A stretch of DNA of 64,000 bases from Ideonella sp. WA131b (GTDB lineage Bacteria > Pseudomonadota > Gammaproteobacteria > Burkholderiales > Burkholderiaceae_C), in contig JAGTJW010000001.1 in the NCBI GenBank assembly GCA_023657425.1, positions 2,108,001 through 2,172,000 of the forward strand, given 5' to 3'. The position numbers and the translations under genes are program-made. The notes beneath the pieces are model-generated. The model made no database searches and was not told the origin of the DNA. It saw nothing but the letters and a program-made list of their open reading frames with translations. Each line of letters begins with the position of its first letter. Within the stretch, counting starts at the first letter, position 1. Below, piece after piece: positions 1 through 9,605 of this stretch.

Positions 1-99
1 GAGCGCTTCTACGCCATCACCGCGGCCCGGCGCTTCCCGCACCCGCTGCTGAGGCTGCTGCTGCAGCCGGGTTTGGGACAATCGCCAGTGTCGCCCTGA
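1..99 (+). CDS. LysR-family regulator, C-terminal fragment (NhaR-like)
   Basis: The window starts inside this gene; only the last 32 codons and the TGA stop are present. The tail ERFYAITAARRFPHPLL resembles the C-terminal end of NhaR-type LysR regulators, whose effector domain closes with a similar F-x-x-I...R...HP segment (recalled from the family, not aligned). No helix-turn-helix can be seen because the 5' part lies outside. It runs in the same direction as parC, which begins 48 bases downstream. Another LysR member is possible. Confidence 0.55.
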   Translation, partial: ERFYAITAARRFPHPLLRLLLQPGLGQSPVSP

Positions 100-147
100 C
101 CGCTGCCCGGCCCAGGGCCCCGAGCCCGCGGCCCTGCCGCCGACCCC

Positions 148-2466
148 ATGCCCGATCTCTTCGACCTGCCGCCCACGACACCCCCCGAGCCCACCGACCA
201 CCTGCCGCTGGCCGACTACGCCCAGCGCGCTTACCTGGAGTACGCCCTCTCGGTGGTGAAGGGCCGCGCGTTGCCCGATGTGTGCGACGGCAACAAGCCG
301 GTGCAGCGGCGCATCCTGTACTCGATGCTGCGCATGGGCCTGGCGCCCGGTGCCAGCGGCGCGGCCAAGCCGGTGAAGAGCGCCCGTGTGGTGGGTGACG
401 TGCTCGGCAAGTACCACCCGCACGGCGACACCGCGGCCTACGATGCCATGGTGCGCATGGCGCAGGGATTCAGCCAGCGCTATCCGCTGGTCGACGGCCA
501 GGGCAACTTCGGCAGCCGCGACGGCGACGGCGCCGCGGCCATGCGCTACACCGAAGCGCGGCTTTCGCCGATCGCGCGGCTGCTGCTCGACGAGATCGAC
601 GAGGGGACGGTCGACTTCCAGCCCAACTACGACGGCAGCGAGCAGGAGCCGCGCCAGCTGCCGGCGCGGCTGCCCTTCGTGCTGCTCAACGGCGCCAGCG
701 GCATCGCCGTCGGTCTGGCCACCGAGGTGCCGAGCCACAACCTGCGCGAGGTGGCCGCGGCCGCCGTGGCGCTGCTGAAGAACGACAGGCTCAGCGACGC
801 CGAGCTGTTCGCGCTGCTGCCGGCGCCCGACTACCCCGGCGGCGGCCAGATCATCAGTTCCGAGGCCGACATCCGCGAGGCCTACAGCTCAGGCCGCGGC
901 AGCCTGAAGGTGCGCGCGCGCTGGGTCATCGAGGAGCTCGCCCGCGGCCAGTGGCAGCTCGTCGTCACCGAGCTGCCGCCGGGCACCAGCGCGCAGCGGG
1001 TGCTCGAGGAGATCGAGGAGCTCACCAACCCCAAGCTCAAGGCCGGCAAGAAGGCCTTGCTGCAGGAGCAGGTGCAGCTGAAGGCCGCGGTGCTCGCGGT
1101 GCTGGACGCCGTGCGCGACGAAAGCAGCAAGGACGCGCCCGTGCGCCTGGTGTTCGAGCCCAAGAGCCGGACGGTGGAGCAGCCGGAGCTCATCACCACG
1201 CTGCTGGCCCACACCAGCCTGGAGACCAGCGCGCCGCTGAACCTGACCATGGTGGGCGGCGACGGCCGGCCGATGCAGAAGAGCCTGCGCCAGGTGCTCG
1301 CGGAGTGGATCGCGTTCCGCCTGGCCACGGTGGAGCGGCGCACCCGCCACCGGCTGCAGAAGGTGCTGGACCGCATCCACGTGCTCGAGGGCCGGCAGCT
1401 CGTGCTGCTGAACATCGACGAGGTCATCCGCATCATCCGCAATGCCGACGAGCCCAAGCCGGCGCTGGTGGCGCGCTTCAGGCTCAGCGATCGCCAGGCG
1501 GAAGACATCCTGGAGCTTCGTTTGCGCCAGCTGGCGCGCCTGGAGGCCATCAAGATCGAGCAGGAGTTGAAGGAGCTGCGCGAGCAGCAGGCCAGGCTCG
1601 AGGAGATCCTCGCCAGCCCGGCCACGCTCAAGCGCACCGTGGTGCGCGAGATCGAGGCCGACGCCAAGCTCCACGGCGACGAGCGCCGCACGCTCGTGCG
1701 CTCCGAGAAGAGGGCCGTGGCCGAGATCAAGGTGCTCGACGAGCCGGTGAGCGTGGTCGTCAGCCTCAAGGGCTGGGTGCGCGCGCTCAAGGGACACGAG
1801 CTCGACCCCGCGGCGCTGGCCTTCAAGCCGGGGGATGCGCTTTACGGCTGTTTCCCATGCCGCAGCGTCGATGCGCTGCTGGTGTTCGGCAGCAATGGGC
1901 GTGTCTACAGAGTGCCGGCGAGCGTCTTGCCGGGCGGGCGGGGCGACGGTGTGCCGATCACCACGCTCATCGATCTGGAAGCCGGCACCCAGGTGGCGCA
2001 CTACTTCGCCGGTGGCCCAGAGACCCCGCTGCTGCTGGCCAGCACCGGCGGCTTCGGACTGGTGGCCAAGGCGGCCGACCTGGTCGGCCGCAACCGCGGC
2101 GGCAAGGCCTTCCTCTCGCTGGAGGCTGCCCACAAGCCACTCCCCCCGGCCGTGGTGGCCGTGGGCCACACCCGGGTGGCGGGCCTGGCGCTCGACGGCC
2201 GCCTCCTGGTGTTCGCGCTCGACGAGCTGAAGCTGCAGCCCAAGGGGGGCAAGGGTCTGACGCTGATGGACGTGGACGACCAGGCGCCGCTGGTGAGCGT
2301 GGCCACCTGCGCCGACGCGCTGCGCGTGCAGGGCCTGGGCCGCGGCGACAAGCCCAAGGACGAACTGCTGCGCGGCGCCGCCTTGACCGGCCATGCGGGC
2401 AAGCGCGCCCGCAAGGGCCACAAGGTCGAAGGGTTCAAGCGGCCGATGCGTGTGACCGCGGCGTGA
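148..2466 (+). CDS. parC: DNA topoisomerase IV subunit A
   Basis: 772 aa, the usual length for ParC. It forms the DNA-cleaving subunit of topoisomerase IV, which decatenates daughter chromosomes after replication, together with ParE. The breakage-reunion domain starts near residue 20 ([20 protein letters not shown]); the catalytic tyrosine is Tyr134 in [12 protein letters not shown]. The stretch [20 protein letters not shown] corresponds to the quinolone-determining region and carries Thr and Asp where E. coli ParC has Ser80 and Glu84; this may be natural for the lineage and is not a resistance call. A coiled coil covers roughly residues 390-510 and a beta-pinwheel C-terminal domain follows. 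GyrA was considered, but the short C-terminal domain and the lack of an obvious GyrA box favour ParC. Confidence 0.96.
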   Translation: MPDLFDLPPTTPPEPTDHLPLADYAQRAYLEYALSVVKGRALPDVCDGNKPVQRRILYSMLRMGLAPGASGAAKPVKSARVVGDVLGKYHPHGDTAAYDAMVRMAQGFSQRYPLVDGQGNFGSRDGDGAAAMRYTEARLSPIARLLLDEIDEGTVDFQPNYDGSEQEPRQLPARLPFVLLNGASGIAVGLATEVPSHNLREVAAAAVALLKNDRLSDAELFALLPAPDYPGGGQIISSEADIREAYSSGRGSLKVRARWVIEELARGQWQLVVTELPPGTSAQRVLEEIEELTNPKLKAGKKALLQEQVQLKAAVLAVLDAVRDESSKDAPVRLVFEPKSRTVEQPELITTLLAHTSLETSAPLNLTMVGGDGRPMQKSLRQVLAEWIAFRLATVERRTRHRLQKVLDRIHVLEGRQLVLLNIDEVIRIIRNADEPKPALVARFRLSDRQAEDILELRLRQLARLEAIKIEQELKELREQQARLEEILASPATLKRTVVREIEADAKLHGDERRTLVRSEKRAVAEIKVLDEPVSVVVSLKGWVRALKGHELDPAALAFKPGDALYGCFPCRSVDALLVFGSNGRVYRVPASVLPGGRGDGVPITTLIDLEAGTQVAHYFAGGPETPLLLASTGGFGLVAKAADLVGRNRGGKAFLSLEAAHKPLPPAVVAVGHTRVAGLALDGRLLVFALDELKLQPKGGKGLTLMDVDDQAPLVSVATCADALRVQGLGRGDKPKDELLRGAALTGHAGKRARKGHKVEGFKRPMRVTAA

Positions 2467-2520
2467 ACGCCTGCCCGGCCGCGGGTACCGGGCGCCGCCC
2501 CGGGCCGCGCAAGGCCGGGC

Positions 2521-3033
2521 TCAGCGCGGACGCCGGACGAGCCGCAGGGCCAGCACCGCCAGCAGCGCGAACAGCAACAGGCTGTAGAGCTCGTAGGGCA
2601 GCCCGACGAGCTTGACAGCGGCATCGGCGCAGCTGGCGTAGGCCGCGAACACCGCAGGCCACAGGCCATCCAGGCCCAGGCCGCCGACGATGCGGTCGGC
2701 CAGCGTCAGGTTGCAGCTCGTGCTGGCCGCGGCCACGAAGTGCTGCCACAGCGCTGCCGCCATGCCGGCGGTGGCCAGAAGCAGCGCGGCGGCGGCCAGG
2801 GGCCGCCGCAGCCAGGAACCCGGCACCGCCAGCGCCGGCAGCGACACCAGCGCGATCGCCAGGAACACCACCCGCTGGAGCACGCACCACGCGCAAGGCT
2901 GCATGTCGAACACGTGCTGAGACACGAGCGCCGCCCCCACCGCGGCCAGCGGCAGAACCACCATCACCACCCACAGCAGTGTGCGCGGCAGCCCGGCGCC
3001 ACGCGAGGCCAGGCCCAGGGAGAACGTGCTCAT
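2521..3033 (-). CDS. dsbB: Disulfide bond formation protein DsbB
   Basis: 170 aa inner-membrane protein with four hydrophobic segments. DsbB reoxidises periplasmic DsbA and passes electrons to quinone. The first redox pair is visible as CAWC in [11 protein letters not shown] after the first membrane segment; the second periplasmic pair is the two cysteines of STSCNL and YASCAD. The start [12 protein letters not shown] was chosen because its ATG overlaps the TGA of the upstream RidA-family gene by four bases (ATGA), a sign of translational coupling; a long open extension upstream has no family resemblance. Convergent with parC, 54 bases apart. Confidence 0.93.
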   Translation of the reverse strand: MSTFSLGLASRGAGLPRTLLWVVMVVLPLAAVGAALVSQHVFDMQPCAWCVLQRVVFLAIALVSLPALAVPGSWLRRPLAAAALLLATAGMAAALWQHFVAAASTSCNLTLADRIVGGLGLDGLWPAVFAAYASCADAAVKLVGLPYELYSLLLFALLAVLALRLVRRPR

Positions 3034-3491
3034 CCCAGCTCGGCGATCAGCTCGATCTCGACGCAGGCACCCATGGGCAGCTGCGCGACGCCGAAGGCGC
3101 TGCGCGCGTGGGCGCCGATCTCGAGGCCGAAGATCTCGCGCAGCAGCTCGCTGCAACCATTGGTGACGAGGTGGTGATCGGTGAAGGTCGACGTGCTGTT
3201 GACCAGGCTCAGCACCTTGACGATGCGCTTGACTCGGCCGAGGTCCCCGCCGACAGCGGCGCTGAGCGTGCCCAAGAGGTCCACCGCCACGGCGCGTGCG
3301 GCGGCCTGGCCTTCGGCCGTGTCCATCGTCAGGCCCAGCTGGCCCACCCAAGGCTTGCCATCGCGCTTGGCGATGTGGCCGGAGACGAACACCAGCGAGC
3401 CGGTCTGCACGAAGGGCACGTAGGCCGCGGCCGGCACCGCCACGGGCGGCAGCACGAGGCCGAGCGCTTGCAGGCGCTGCTGGGGAGTCAT
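3030..3491 (-). CDS. RidA/YjgF family protein
   Basis: 153 aa. RidA-family proteins deaminate reactive enamine/imine intermediates; many paralogues have unknown substrates. The family core is seen in GSLVFVSGHIAKRDGKPWVG near residue 35 and in the C-terminal stretch ending [15 protein letters not shown]. The start MTPQQRLQAL is preceded by AGGAAGGA, a strong ribosome binding site four bases ahead. This 150-residue form is longer than the 128-residue classic RidA, as in the YjgH/TdcF-like subgroup. It overlaps dsbB by four bases, so the two are probably cotranscribed. The link to DsbB is positional only. Confidence 0.88.
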   Translation of the reverse strand: MTPQQRLQALGLVLPPVAVPAAAYVPFVQTGSLVFVSGHIAKRDGKPWVGQLGLTMDTAEGQAAARAVAVDLLGTLSAAVGGDLGRVKRIVKVLSLVNSTSTFTDHHLVTNGCSELLREIFGLEIGAHARSAFGVAQLPMGACVEIELIAELG

Positions 3492-3608
3492 GGCAATCCT
3501 TCCTTGGTTGGACGCGGGCGGGGCCGGGCTGTCGCGCGCTGGAGGGCTCCCGTGCGGCCCTCGCAAGAGGGGCAGCGCCGGGGCGGGCAAATCCTACACT
3601 GGCCCTGC

Positions 3609-6059
3609 ATGGCCCACCCCGCCGCCCAAGCCGTGCCTGCCGCGCCGATGCCATCCGCCGCACGGTGCATGGCGGTGGCGGCTGCCGCGGCGCTGGCCTG
3701 GGTGGCGGGCTGTGCCGGGCAGTTGCAGTTGGCGGCTTTGTGGCCCGGCTGGGTGGTGGCAACGCTGGGCGCGTTGGGTCTGGGCCTGGCGGGTCTGGGA
3801 CTGGCCCGGCGGCGGCGCGCGTTCAGGGCTGTCGCGCTGGTCCTGGGCTGTGCCTTGCTGGGTTTCGTCTCCACGCACCACCGCGCAGGGCTGCGCTTGG
3901 CCGACGCACTGCCCCCGGCGCTGGAGGGCCAGGACCTGCTGCTGCGCGGCACGGTGGCCGAGTTGCCCCGCGAGCGACTGCAGGGCGTGCGGTTCGAGTT
4001 CGTGGTCGAGGCGGCGTGGCACCGCGGGCAGCCGGTGCGCGTGCCGCGCCGGGTTTCCCTGGGCTGGTGGCGCGGCATCGAGGCCGACGCCATGCTGGCG
4101 GGCCCGCCGCGCCCGGTGCGCGCCGGCCAGCGCTGGGAGTTCACGGCGCGCCTGGCGCAGCCCCACGGCGCGATGAACCCGCACGGTTTCGATCTCGAGT
4201 TGTGGATGTTCGAGCAGGATCTGCGGGCCACCGGCAGTGTGCGCGACACGCGCGGCGCGGCGCCCCCCGTCCTGCTGGATGCCGCTGCGGCGCACCCCGT
4301 GCAGCGGCTGCGCCAGGCGGTGCGCGACGCCATCGCGGCGCGTGTCTCCGATGCCGGTGCGGCGGGTGTGCTGGCGGCGCTGGCGGTGGGCGATCAGGCG
4401 GCAATCGATCGCGCCGACTGGGCCTTGTTCCGCGACACCGGTGTGGCCCACCTGATGAGCATTTCAGGCCTGCACGTGACGATGTTCGCGTGGCTGGCCG
4501 CAGCCGTGGTGTCCGCGCTGTGGCGCCAGCACCCACGGGCGCCGCGCCGGCTGCCTGCCCCCGTGGCCGGCCGCTGGGCCGGGCTGGTGCTGGCCGTCGC
4601 CTACGCGCTGCTGGCGGGCTGGGGCGTACCGGCGCAGCGCACGGTGGCGATGATCGCCGTCGTGGTGCTGCTGCGCCAGGCCGGCCGCCGCTGGCCGCTG
4701 CCGGCGGTGCTGGGCGCGGCCGGCTTCGTGGTGGTGCTGCGCGACCCCTGGGCGCTGATGCAGCCCGGCTTCTGGCTGAGCTTCGTGGCCGTGGGCCTGC
4801 TCGCCGCCAGCGGGCCGGTCCGCCCCATCGAACAAGGCGGGCTGCGGCAGCGCTGGCCCTGGCTGCGTGCCGCGCTGCAGCAGCAGGCCGTGGCCACCGT
4901 CGGCCTGGCGCCCTTGTCGCTGATCTTCTTTCAGCAGATCTCGGTGGTGGGCTTTGCCGCCAACCTGATGGCCATCCCCTTGGTCACGCTGCTCATCACC
5001 CCGCTGGCGCTGCTGGGGGTCCTGCTGCCGCCCCTCTGGGCGCTGGCGGCCGGCGTGGTGTCGCTGCTCGAAGCCGTGCTGGCCTTGCTGGCCGCGTCGC
5101 CCTGGGCCGTCTGGCACGCCGCCGCTGCACCGCCGTGGGCCGTGGCCGCCGGGCTCTTGGGTGCCGTGGTGGCGGTGTTGCCCTGGCCCTGGCGGCTGCG
5201 CGTGCTGGCCTTGCCGCTCATGCTGCCTTTGCTGGCGCCGCCGGTGGCGCGGCCGGCGCCGGGCCATCTGGAGCTGCTGGGCGCCGACATCGGCCAGGGC
5301 ACGGCCGTGCTGCTGCGCACCGCCAGGCACACCTTGCTGTTCGACAGCGGCCCGGCCTGGGGCACGCCCGGCGTCGACGCGGGCGAACGTGTGCTGGTGC
5401 CGCTGCTGCGCGCCTTGGGAGAGCGTCATCTCGACGAGCTCGTGTTGAGCCACCGCGACACCGACCACACTGGCGGCGCGGCCTCGCTGGCCCGGACGCT
5501 GCCAGTGCGGGCGCTGCGCTCGTCGCTCGAAGCAGGGCACCCCTTGCGCGGCCTGGCGCCGCACACCCCGTGCGAGGCCGGCCAGCGCTGGCAGTGGGAC
5601 GGCGTGGAGTTCGAGGTGCTGCACCCGAGCGCCACCGCGCTCGCCTCAGCCACACCGGCCACGCGCGCCAACACACTGAGCTGTGTGCTCCGGGTGCAGG
5701 GCGGTGGCGTGAGCGTGCTGCTCACCGGCGACATCGAAGCGGCGCAGGAGGCCACGCTCGTGCGCGAGGCCGCCTCACGTCTGCCCAGCACCGTGCTGTG
5801 GGTGCCGCACCATGGCAGCCGCACGTCGTCGACGGCGGACTTCATCGCGGCCGTGGCGCCCCAGGTGGCCGTCGTGCAGGCCGCCCATCGCAGCCGCTTC
5901 GGCCATCCGTCGCCGGCCGTGCTGGCGCGTTACGCCGAGGCCGGCGTGCCGGTGGTCAGCTCGGCCCGCTGCGGCGCCTGGCGTCTGGCGTCCGAGGGGC
6001 CGTCGATGGCCTGCATGCGCTCCGAACGGCGCCGCTACTGGCACCACCCGGGGCCCTGA
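3609..6059 (+). CDS. comEC: DNA internalisation competence protein ComEC/Rec2
   Basis: 816 aa polytopic inner-membrane protein that forms the channel for single-stranded DNA during natural transformation. Order: N-terminal hydrophobic hairpin and OB-like DUF4131 region (about 20-190), the competence membrane domain (about 250-540, with LMSISGLHVTMFAW near residue 282), and a C-terminal metallo-beta-lactamase-like domain (about 550-800) with SHRDTDHTGG (His615) and LWVPHHGSRTS. The ATG at 3609 is the first start inside the gap after the divergent RidA gene; an alternative ATG lies at 3648. Whether the cell is transformable cannot be told from this gene alone. Confidence 0.92.
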   Translation: MAHPAAQAVPAAPMPSAARCMAVAAAAALAWVAGCAGQLQLAALWPGWVVATLGALGLGLAGLGLARRRRAFRAVALVLGCALLGFVSTHHRAGLRLADALPPALEGQDLLLRGTVAELPRERLQGVRFEFVVEAAWHRGQPVRVPRRVSLGWWRGIEADAMLAGPPRPVRAGQRWEFTARLAQPHGAMNPHGFDLELWMFEQDLRATGSVRDTRGAAPPVLLDAAAAHPVQRLRQAVRDAIAARVSDAGAAGVLAALAVGDQAAIDRADWALFRDTGVAHLMSISGLHVTMFAWLAAAVVSALWRQHPRAPRRLPAPVAGRWAGLVLAVAYALLAGWGVPAQRTVAMIAVVVLLRQAGRRWPLPAVLGAAGFVVVLRDPWALMQPGFWLSFVAVGLLAASGPVRPIEQGGLRQRWPWLRAALQQQAVATVGLAPLSLIFFQQISVVGFAANLMAIPLVTLLITPLALLGVLLPPLWALAAGVVSLLEAVLALLAASPWAVWHAAAAPPWAVAAGLLGAVVAVLPWPWRLRVLALPLMLPLLAPPVARPAPGHLELLGADIGQGTAVLLRTARHTLLFDSGPAWGTPGVDAGERVLVPLLRALGERHLDELVLSHRDTDHTGGAASLARTLPVRALRSSLEAGHPLRGLAPHTPCEAGQRWQWDGVEFEVLHPSATALASATPATRANTLSCVLRVQGGGVSVLLTGDIEAAQEATLVREAASRLPSTVLWVPHHGSRTSSTADFIAAVAPQVAVVQAAHRSRFGHPSPAVLARYAEAGVPVVSSARCGAWRLASEGPSMACMRSERRRYWHHPGP

Positions 6060-6208
6060 GCGCCTGTGAAGGCATGAATCGCACCCGCGCTCCCGAGAGG
6101 CTCGACACGGGCCCAACAACCCTCCGGTGCACTTGGCCACCGGTGGCGCGCCAGCGCGCCGCGACGGGCTCTGGCATCTTGCGGCCTTTAGCCGTCAGGA
6201 ACGCTGCC

Positions 6209-6313
6209 ATGCTGCCGTCCTTTGCAAGTCTCGCGGATCGCCTCGATCGCCTCTTTGCCATCCTCGAGAAGGCCACGCTGGCGCGCCGCCGGCCCGACAG
6301 CCCGCGCCGGTAG
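6209..6313 (+). CDS. Possible 34-aa small protein
   Basis: A short frame lies in the 289-base gap between comEC and the convergent SRAP gene. It begins with ATG eight bases after AGGAA and would encode a peptide with an amphipathic helix (FASLADRLDRLFAILEKA) followed by an arginine-rich tail. Helix-like periodicity and the acceptable ribosome binding site are the only support; chance frames are common at this base composition. The rest of the gap shows no other recognisable feature. No family is recognised. Confidence 0.22.
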   Translation: MLPSFASLADRLDRLFAILEKATLARRRPDSPRR

Positions 6314-6348
6314 GCGCGTACGCGACAGAGATCTCGCCCGCGCCTTGT

Positions 6349-7008
6349 TCAGGCGGCGGGTCTGGCGTCGAAGCGCTCTTCGGGTGCCAGCCGCACCAGC
6401 GCCGCGGCCTCGGGCAGCGGCGCGTACAGCCAGGTGTCCACATCCTCGGGCTCGATCGGCACGACGCTGCGCTTGTCCTGCCGGTCGGGCGGCCGCTGGG
6501 GATCGGGCTTGTGCATGCGCCGCATCAGCGGGTGTGCGTCGGCGTTCAGGGTCAGCATCGTGTAGCTCTCGACAATTTCGCCGCTGGACTTGTCGACCCA
6601 GGTGTTCCACAGCCCGGCCAGGCCCCAGGGCAGGCCGTCGGCGCGGCGAAAGCGCCAGGGTACGTGGCGTCCACTCTCCCAGTGGGGCTCGAAGAAGCTC
6701 TCGGCCGGAATGATGCAGCGCTGCCCGCGCGCCCACGGCAGCTTGTAGCTGGCCTTGTGGGCGATCTCCTCGAAGCGGGCGTTGACCGTCAGGTAAGGCA
6801 GCCTGGCCGTGGTGGCGAACCACGGCACCAGGGCCCACTGGCCAACGACGAGTTCGCGCTCCGGGCTGGCGGCGTGCCGGGCCGGCCGGATGAAGGGGCC
6901 GCGGTAGCGCGGAAACAGCTCACGCGACCAGGGGCTGGGCGTGCGAGCGCCAAGCTGCCAGTGGCGCTCGATGTCGCCGGCCTCGGGGCTGATGTAGCGC
7001 GTGCACAT
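6349..7008 (-). CDS. SRAP domain protein (HMCES/YedK family)
   Basis: 219 aa, normal for the family. SRAP proteins crosslink to abasic sites in single-stranded DNA through the amino group and thiol of Cys2, forming a thiazolidine that shields the lesion. The start MCTRYI exposes Cys2 after methionine removal and fixes the start codon; a long open extension upstream is ignored for this reason. Other family landmarks are GQWALVPWF, NARFEEIAHKASYK (conserved Asn) and CIIPAESFFEPHW (conserved Glu), followed by the LNADAHPLMRRMHK segment with its conserved His. No LexA-box was identified upstream by eye. Confidence 0.93.
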   Translation of the reverse strand: MCTRYISPEAGDIERHWQLGARTPSPWSRELFPRYRGPFIRPARHAASPERELVVGQWALVPWFATTARLPYLTVNARFEEIAHKASYKLPWARGQRCIIPAESFFEPHWESGRHVPWRFRRADGLPWGLAGLWNTWVDKSSGEIVESYTMLTLNADAHPLMRRMHKPDPQRPPDRQDKRSVVPIEPEDVDTWLYAPLPEAAALVRLAPEERFDARPAA

Positions 7009-7063
7009 GCGACGCCCACTGTAAGGGCCACCCCGGGGCGAGGCACGATGACGGGGCGGCACA

Positions 7064-8008
7064 ATGCGCGCCACCATGCATGCGTCCTCCCTCCGGTATC
7101 GCGACAGCCGGGCGCTCGCGCTCGCCCTGACCGCGGCGCTGGGGCTGGCCGGATGCGCCTCGCGCTCGGTCGACATCGCGCCGGCACCCGCGAACCCGGC
7201 CGACTTCATCGCCTGGAGCTGCGAACGCCTCGTCGACGAGCAGGACCGCGTCCAACTGCGCGCCACCGACATGGCCTACACGGTGGACGAGCGCGCCGGC
7301 AACAACATCCTGGCCCTGGGCCTGGGGGTCAGCGTGTTCTGGCCCGCGCTGCTGGCGGCTCGCCCTGTGGGTGCAGAGGCCGCCGAGCTGGCAAGATTGA
7401 AGGGCCGCTACGAGGCCCTGCAGGTGGCGGCCCGCGGCAAGCAGTGCCCCTCCGCCGGGCCCGAGCTGCCGGTGTCGCGTGCCGCCGTGCTGCCGGTGGC
7501 CCAAGGCGAGCGCTTGGTCTACGAGGACCGGCGCGATGCACGGCGCCCGCCGGTGGAGACGGTGCTGACCCTGACGGCATTGCGCCGCGAGGCCACCGAG
7601 TTGTCGGATGCCCTGGGCGCAACCTGGCGCACCGACCCCGCCGGCAACCTGGTGGCCGCGCCCGTCGGGGCCCTGCTGTGGCCGCGGCTGCTGCGGCCGG
7701 AGCTCGAACTGGGCGGCATCACGGCCGGTGACCTGCTGCTTGCCGGTGATCCCCTTCTGCGCGCGCGGCTGCGTGGTCAGGTCGTGGCCACCGGGCCGCA
7801 GATGGTGGGTGGCCGGCGCTTCGATGCCGCGGTGGTGGAGCTGTTCGGCGACGCGCAGCGCGGCGACGCGAGCACGCGGCTGGAGGGCGCCATCGTCATC
7901 GACCGCGCCAGCGGCCTGCTGCTGCGGCTGGACCTGCGCAGCGCCGATCCGGCGTTTTCGCTGCAGCGGCGGCTGCTGCGCATCGAGCCGGCGGGCGTGA
8001 CGCGCTGA
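7064..8008 (+). CDS. Hypothetical lipoprotein
   Basis: 314 aa with a lipoprotein signal: a basic start, a hydrophobic segment and a lipobox ending LGLAGC, with Cys31 as the lipidation site (Cys27 if the ATG at 7076 is used). The short mature N-terminal part (to about residue 120) contains a hydrophobic stretch NNILALGLGVSVFWPALLAA and the segment ELARLKGRYEALQVAA seen in small YMGG/bacteriocin-like lipoproteins, suggesting membrane insertion. The remaining 190 residues are beta-rich with no recognised domain. Divergent from the SRAP gene, 55 bases between starts. Function unknown. Confidence 0.8.
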   Translation: MRATMHASSLRYRDSRALALALTAALGLAGCASRSVDIAPAPANPADFIAWSCERLVDEQDRVQLRATDMAYTVDERAGNNILALGLGVSVFWPALLAARPVGAEAAELARLKGRYEALQVAARGKQCPSAGPELPVSRAAVLPVAQGERLVYEDRRDARRPPVETVLTLTALRREATELSDALGATWRTDPAGNLVAAPVGALLWPRLLRPELELGGITAGDLLLAGDPLLRARLRGQVVATGPQMVGGRRFDAAVVELFGDAQRGDASTRLEGAIVIDRASGLLLRLDLRSADPAFSLQRRLLRIEPAGVTR

Positions 8009-8110
8009 GAGCCGCGCGAACGATTCTTTACCTGCCGCGCACGGCGCCGACATGCCGGCTGCGCACAGTGGCCCCATCGACAACGCGCCACCCCGGCGCA
8101 GGAGCCCCTG

Positions 8111-8689
8111 ATGAGCACAAGCCCCGCCTTCCGCACGCCCACCCCGCGCCCGGCCTTCGTGGCGCGCCTCGCCGCCGTCGCGGCCGCAGCGGCCTTCTCG
8201 CTGCCGGCGCTTTCCATGCCGGGTGGGCCTGGGGCCGCCCAGGATGCCGGCATGCACGGCAGGCACGGTGACCTGCACGGCGGCATGGGTGAGGGGATGG
8301 CCATGCCCTTCGGCCACCCGCGCAGGGCCGGCCGCCTGCTCGACGCGGTCGACGCCACGCCCGAGCAGCGCACGCAGATCCGGGCCCTGGTGGATGCCGC
8401 GCAGCGTGAACTGCGCGCCGAGCGAGAGTCCGGCCGCGGCCTGCGCGAGCAGGCGATGGCGCTGTTCGCCCAGCCCACCGTCGACGCCCGTGCTGCTGAA
8501 GCGCTGCGCCAGCAGATGCTGGCCCGCCACGACAGCGCCAGCAAGCGCATGACGCAGCTGATGCTCGATGTGAGCCGCGTGCTCACCCCGCAGCAGCGCC
8601 AGAAGCTGGCCGAGCGCATGGCGCAGCGCCGCGACCTGATGGAGCGCCACCAGCGCGAGCGGCGCCAGCTGGAGCGCCCGCAGGGCTGA
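8111..8689 (+). CDS. Spy/CpxP-like periplasmic protein (LTXXQ motif)
   Basis: 192 aa with an N-terminal export signal (hydrophobic segment about residues 17-35), then a His/Gly/Met-rich linker (HGRHGDLHGGMGEGMAM) and an all-helical domain. Two LTXXQ-type repeats appear as ATPEQRTQ (about residue 82) and LTPQQRQK (about residue 158). Spy and CpxP are ATP-independent periplasmic chaperones; CpxP also damps its sensor kinase. AGGAG sits seven bases ahead of the ATG. A response regulator and sensor kinase follow on the same strand, as in cpxP-cpxRA arrangements, though a terminator-like hairpin lies between. The His/Met-rich linker could bind metal; this is inference. Confidence 0.82.
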   Translation: MSTSPAFRTPTPRPAFVARLAAVAAAAAFSLPALSMPGGPGAAQDAGMHGRHGDLHGGMGEGMAMPFGHPRRAGRLLDAVDATPEQRTQIRALVDAAQRELRAERESGRGLREQAMALFAQPTVDARAAEALRQQMLARHDSASKRMTQLMLDVSRVLTPQQRQKLAERMAQRRDLMERHQRERRQLERPQG

Positions 8690-8743
8690 CGGCTGCCGTT
8701 ATCGTTGATTCCTCGTACGGGGCGACCTCTTCCCGGCCCGTTT

Positions 8744-8773
8744 GCCCCGGCGTTCGCGCGCCGGGGCTTTCTC
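8744..8773 (+). terminator. Rho-independent terminator/attenuator after the Spy-like gene
   Basis: GCCCCGGCG at 8744-8752 pairs with CGCCGGGGC at 8759-8767 across a six-base loop, followed by TTTCTC. This nine-pair G+C stem with a T-rich tail lies between the Spy-like gene and the response regulator start at 8803. It probably lowers read-through so that the chaperone is made in excess over the two regulatory proteins. Confidence 0.72.
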
Positions 8774-8802
8774 GTGAGAGCCCGCGAACGCCGCACGCAC
8801 CG

Positions 8803-9510
8803 ATGACCCCGCGACTGCTGTTGATCGACGACGACCTGCGCCTGTCCGACATGGTGGGCGGGTACCTGCGTTCCAACGGCCTCGAGGTTGACACCGCCGG
8901 CTCGCTGGCGGCCGGCCGCCAGCGCCTGAAGCAGGGCGCCTACGACGCGCTGGTGCTGGACCTGATGCTGCCCGATGGCGACGGTCTGGCGTTCACGCGC
9001 GAACTGCGCGCCGACCGCCGCACGCGCCGCCTGCCGCTGCTGATGCTCACGGCCCGCGGAGAACCCACCGACCGCATCGTCGGCCTGGAGCTGGGCGCTG
9101 ACGACTACCTCGGCAAGCCCTTCGAGCCCCGCGAACTGCTGGCGCGCGTGAAGGCGCTGCTGCGCCGCGCCGCGCCCGAACCGGGCGATGACGAGGTGCT
9201 GCGCTTCGGCCGCCTTGAGGTCGACATGGGCGCGCGCCTGGCCCGGCTCGACGGCCAGCCCTGCGACCTGACCAGCCACCAGTTCGAGCTGCTGACGGTG
9301 CTGGCCCGCGCGCCGGGCCGCGTGCTCAGCCGCGACCAGATCATGGACGCGCTCAAGGGCCACCCGCTGGACGCCTACGACCGCAGCATCGACGTGCACA
9401 TCTCGCGCATCCGTGCCGTCATCGAAGACGACCCCAAGAACCCGCGCCGCGTGCTGACCGTCCGGGGCGCCGGCTATCTGTTCGCCCGCAAGCAGGACAC
9501 CGAGACATGA
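8803..9510 (+). CDS. OmpR-family response regulator (CpxR/RstA-like)
   Basis: 235 aa. The receiver domain covers about residues 1-120 with the acidic pair DDD near the start, phosphoacceptor Asp53 in LVLDLMLPDGDG, Thr in LMLTARGEP and Lys in LGKPFEPREL. A winged-helix DNA-binding domain fills the C-terminal half (LTSHQFELLTVLARAPGRVL and VLTVRGAGYLF). It would be phosphorylated by the kinase encoded 95 bases downstream. Likely targets include the Spy-like gene upstream, by analogy with CpxR and cpxP; the sequence alone does not prove this. Confidence 0.93.
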   Translation: MTPRLLLIDDDLRLSDMVGGYLRSNGLEVDTAGSLAAGRQRLKQGAYDALVLDLMLPDGDGLAFTRELRADRRTRRLPLLMLTARGEPTDRIVGLELGADDYLGKPFEPRELLARVKALLRRAAPEPGDDEVLRFGRLEVDMGARLARLDGQPCDLTSHQFELLTVLARAPGRVLSRDQIMDALKGHPLDAYDRSIDVHISRIRAVIEDDPKNPRRVLTVRGAGYLFARKQDTET

Positions 9511-9605
9511 GCCCTATGGCTCGGGTCGCTCGCCGCCTTCTGCTGGGATTGGCGTGCCCGGCAGAGCCGGTTCACCCTGGCCGGGGAACGGGCTGACGCA
9601 CCGCG

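Noticed and set aside
400-480. Quinolone resistance from ParC Thr/Asp substitutions
   Set aside because: These positions vary naturally between lineages; no reference from a sensitive relative is available.
889-2421. Long open minus-strand frame opposite parC
   Set aside because: Low-complexity composition with no family likeness; shadow of parC.
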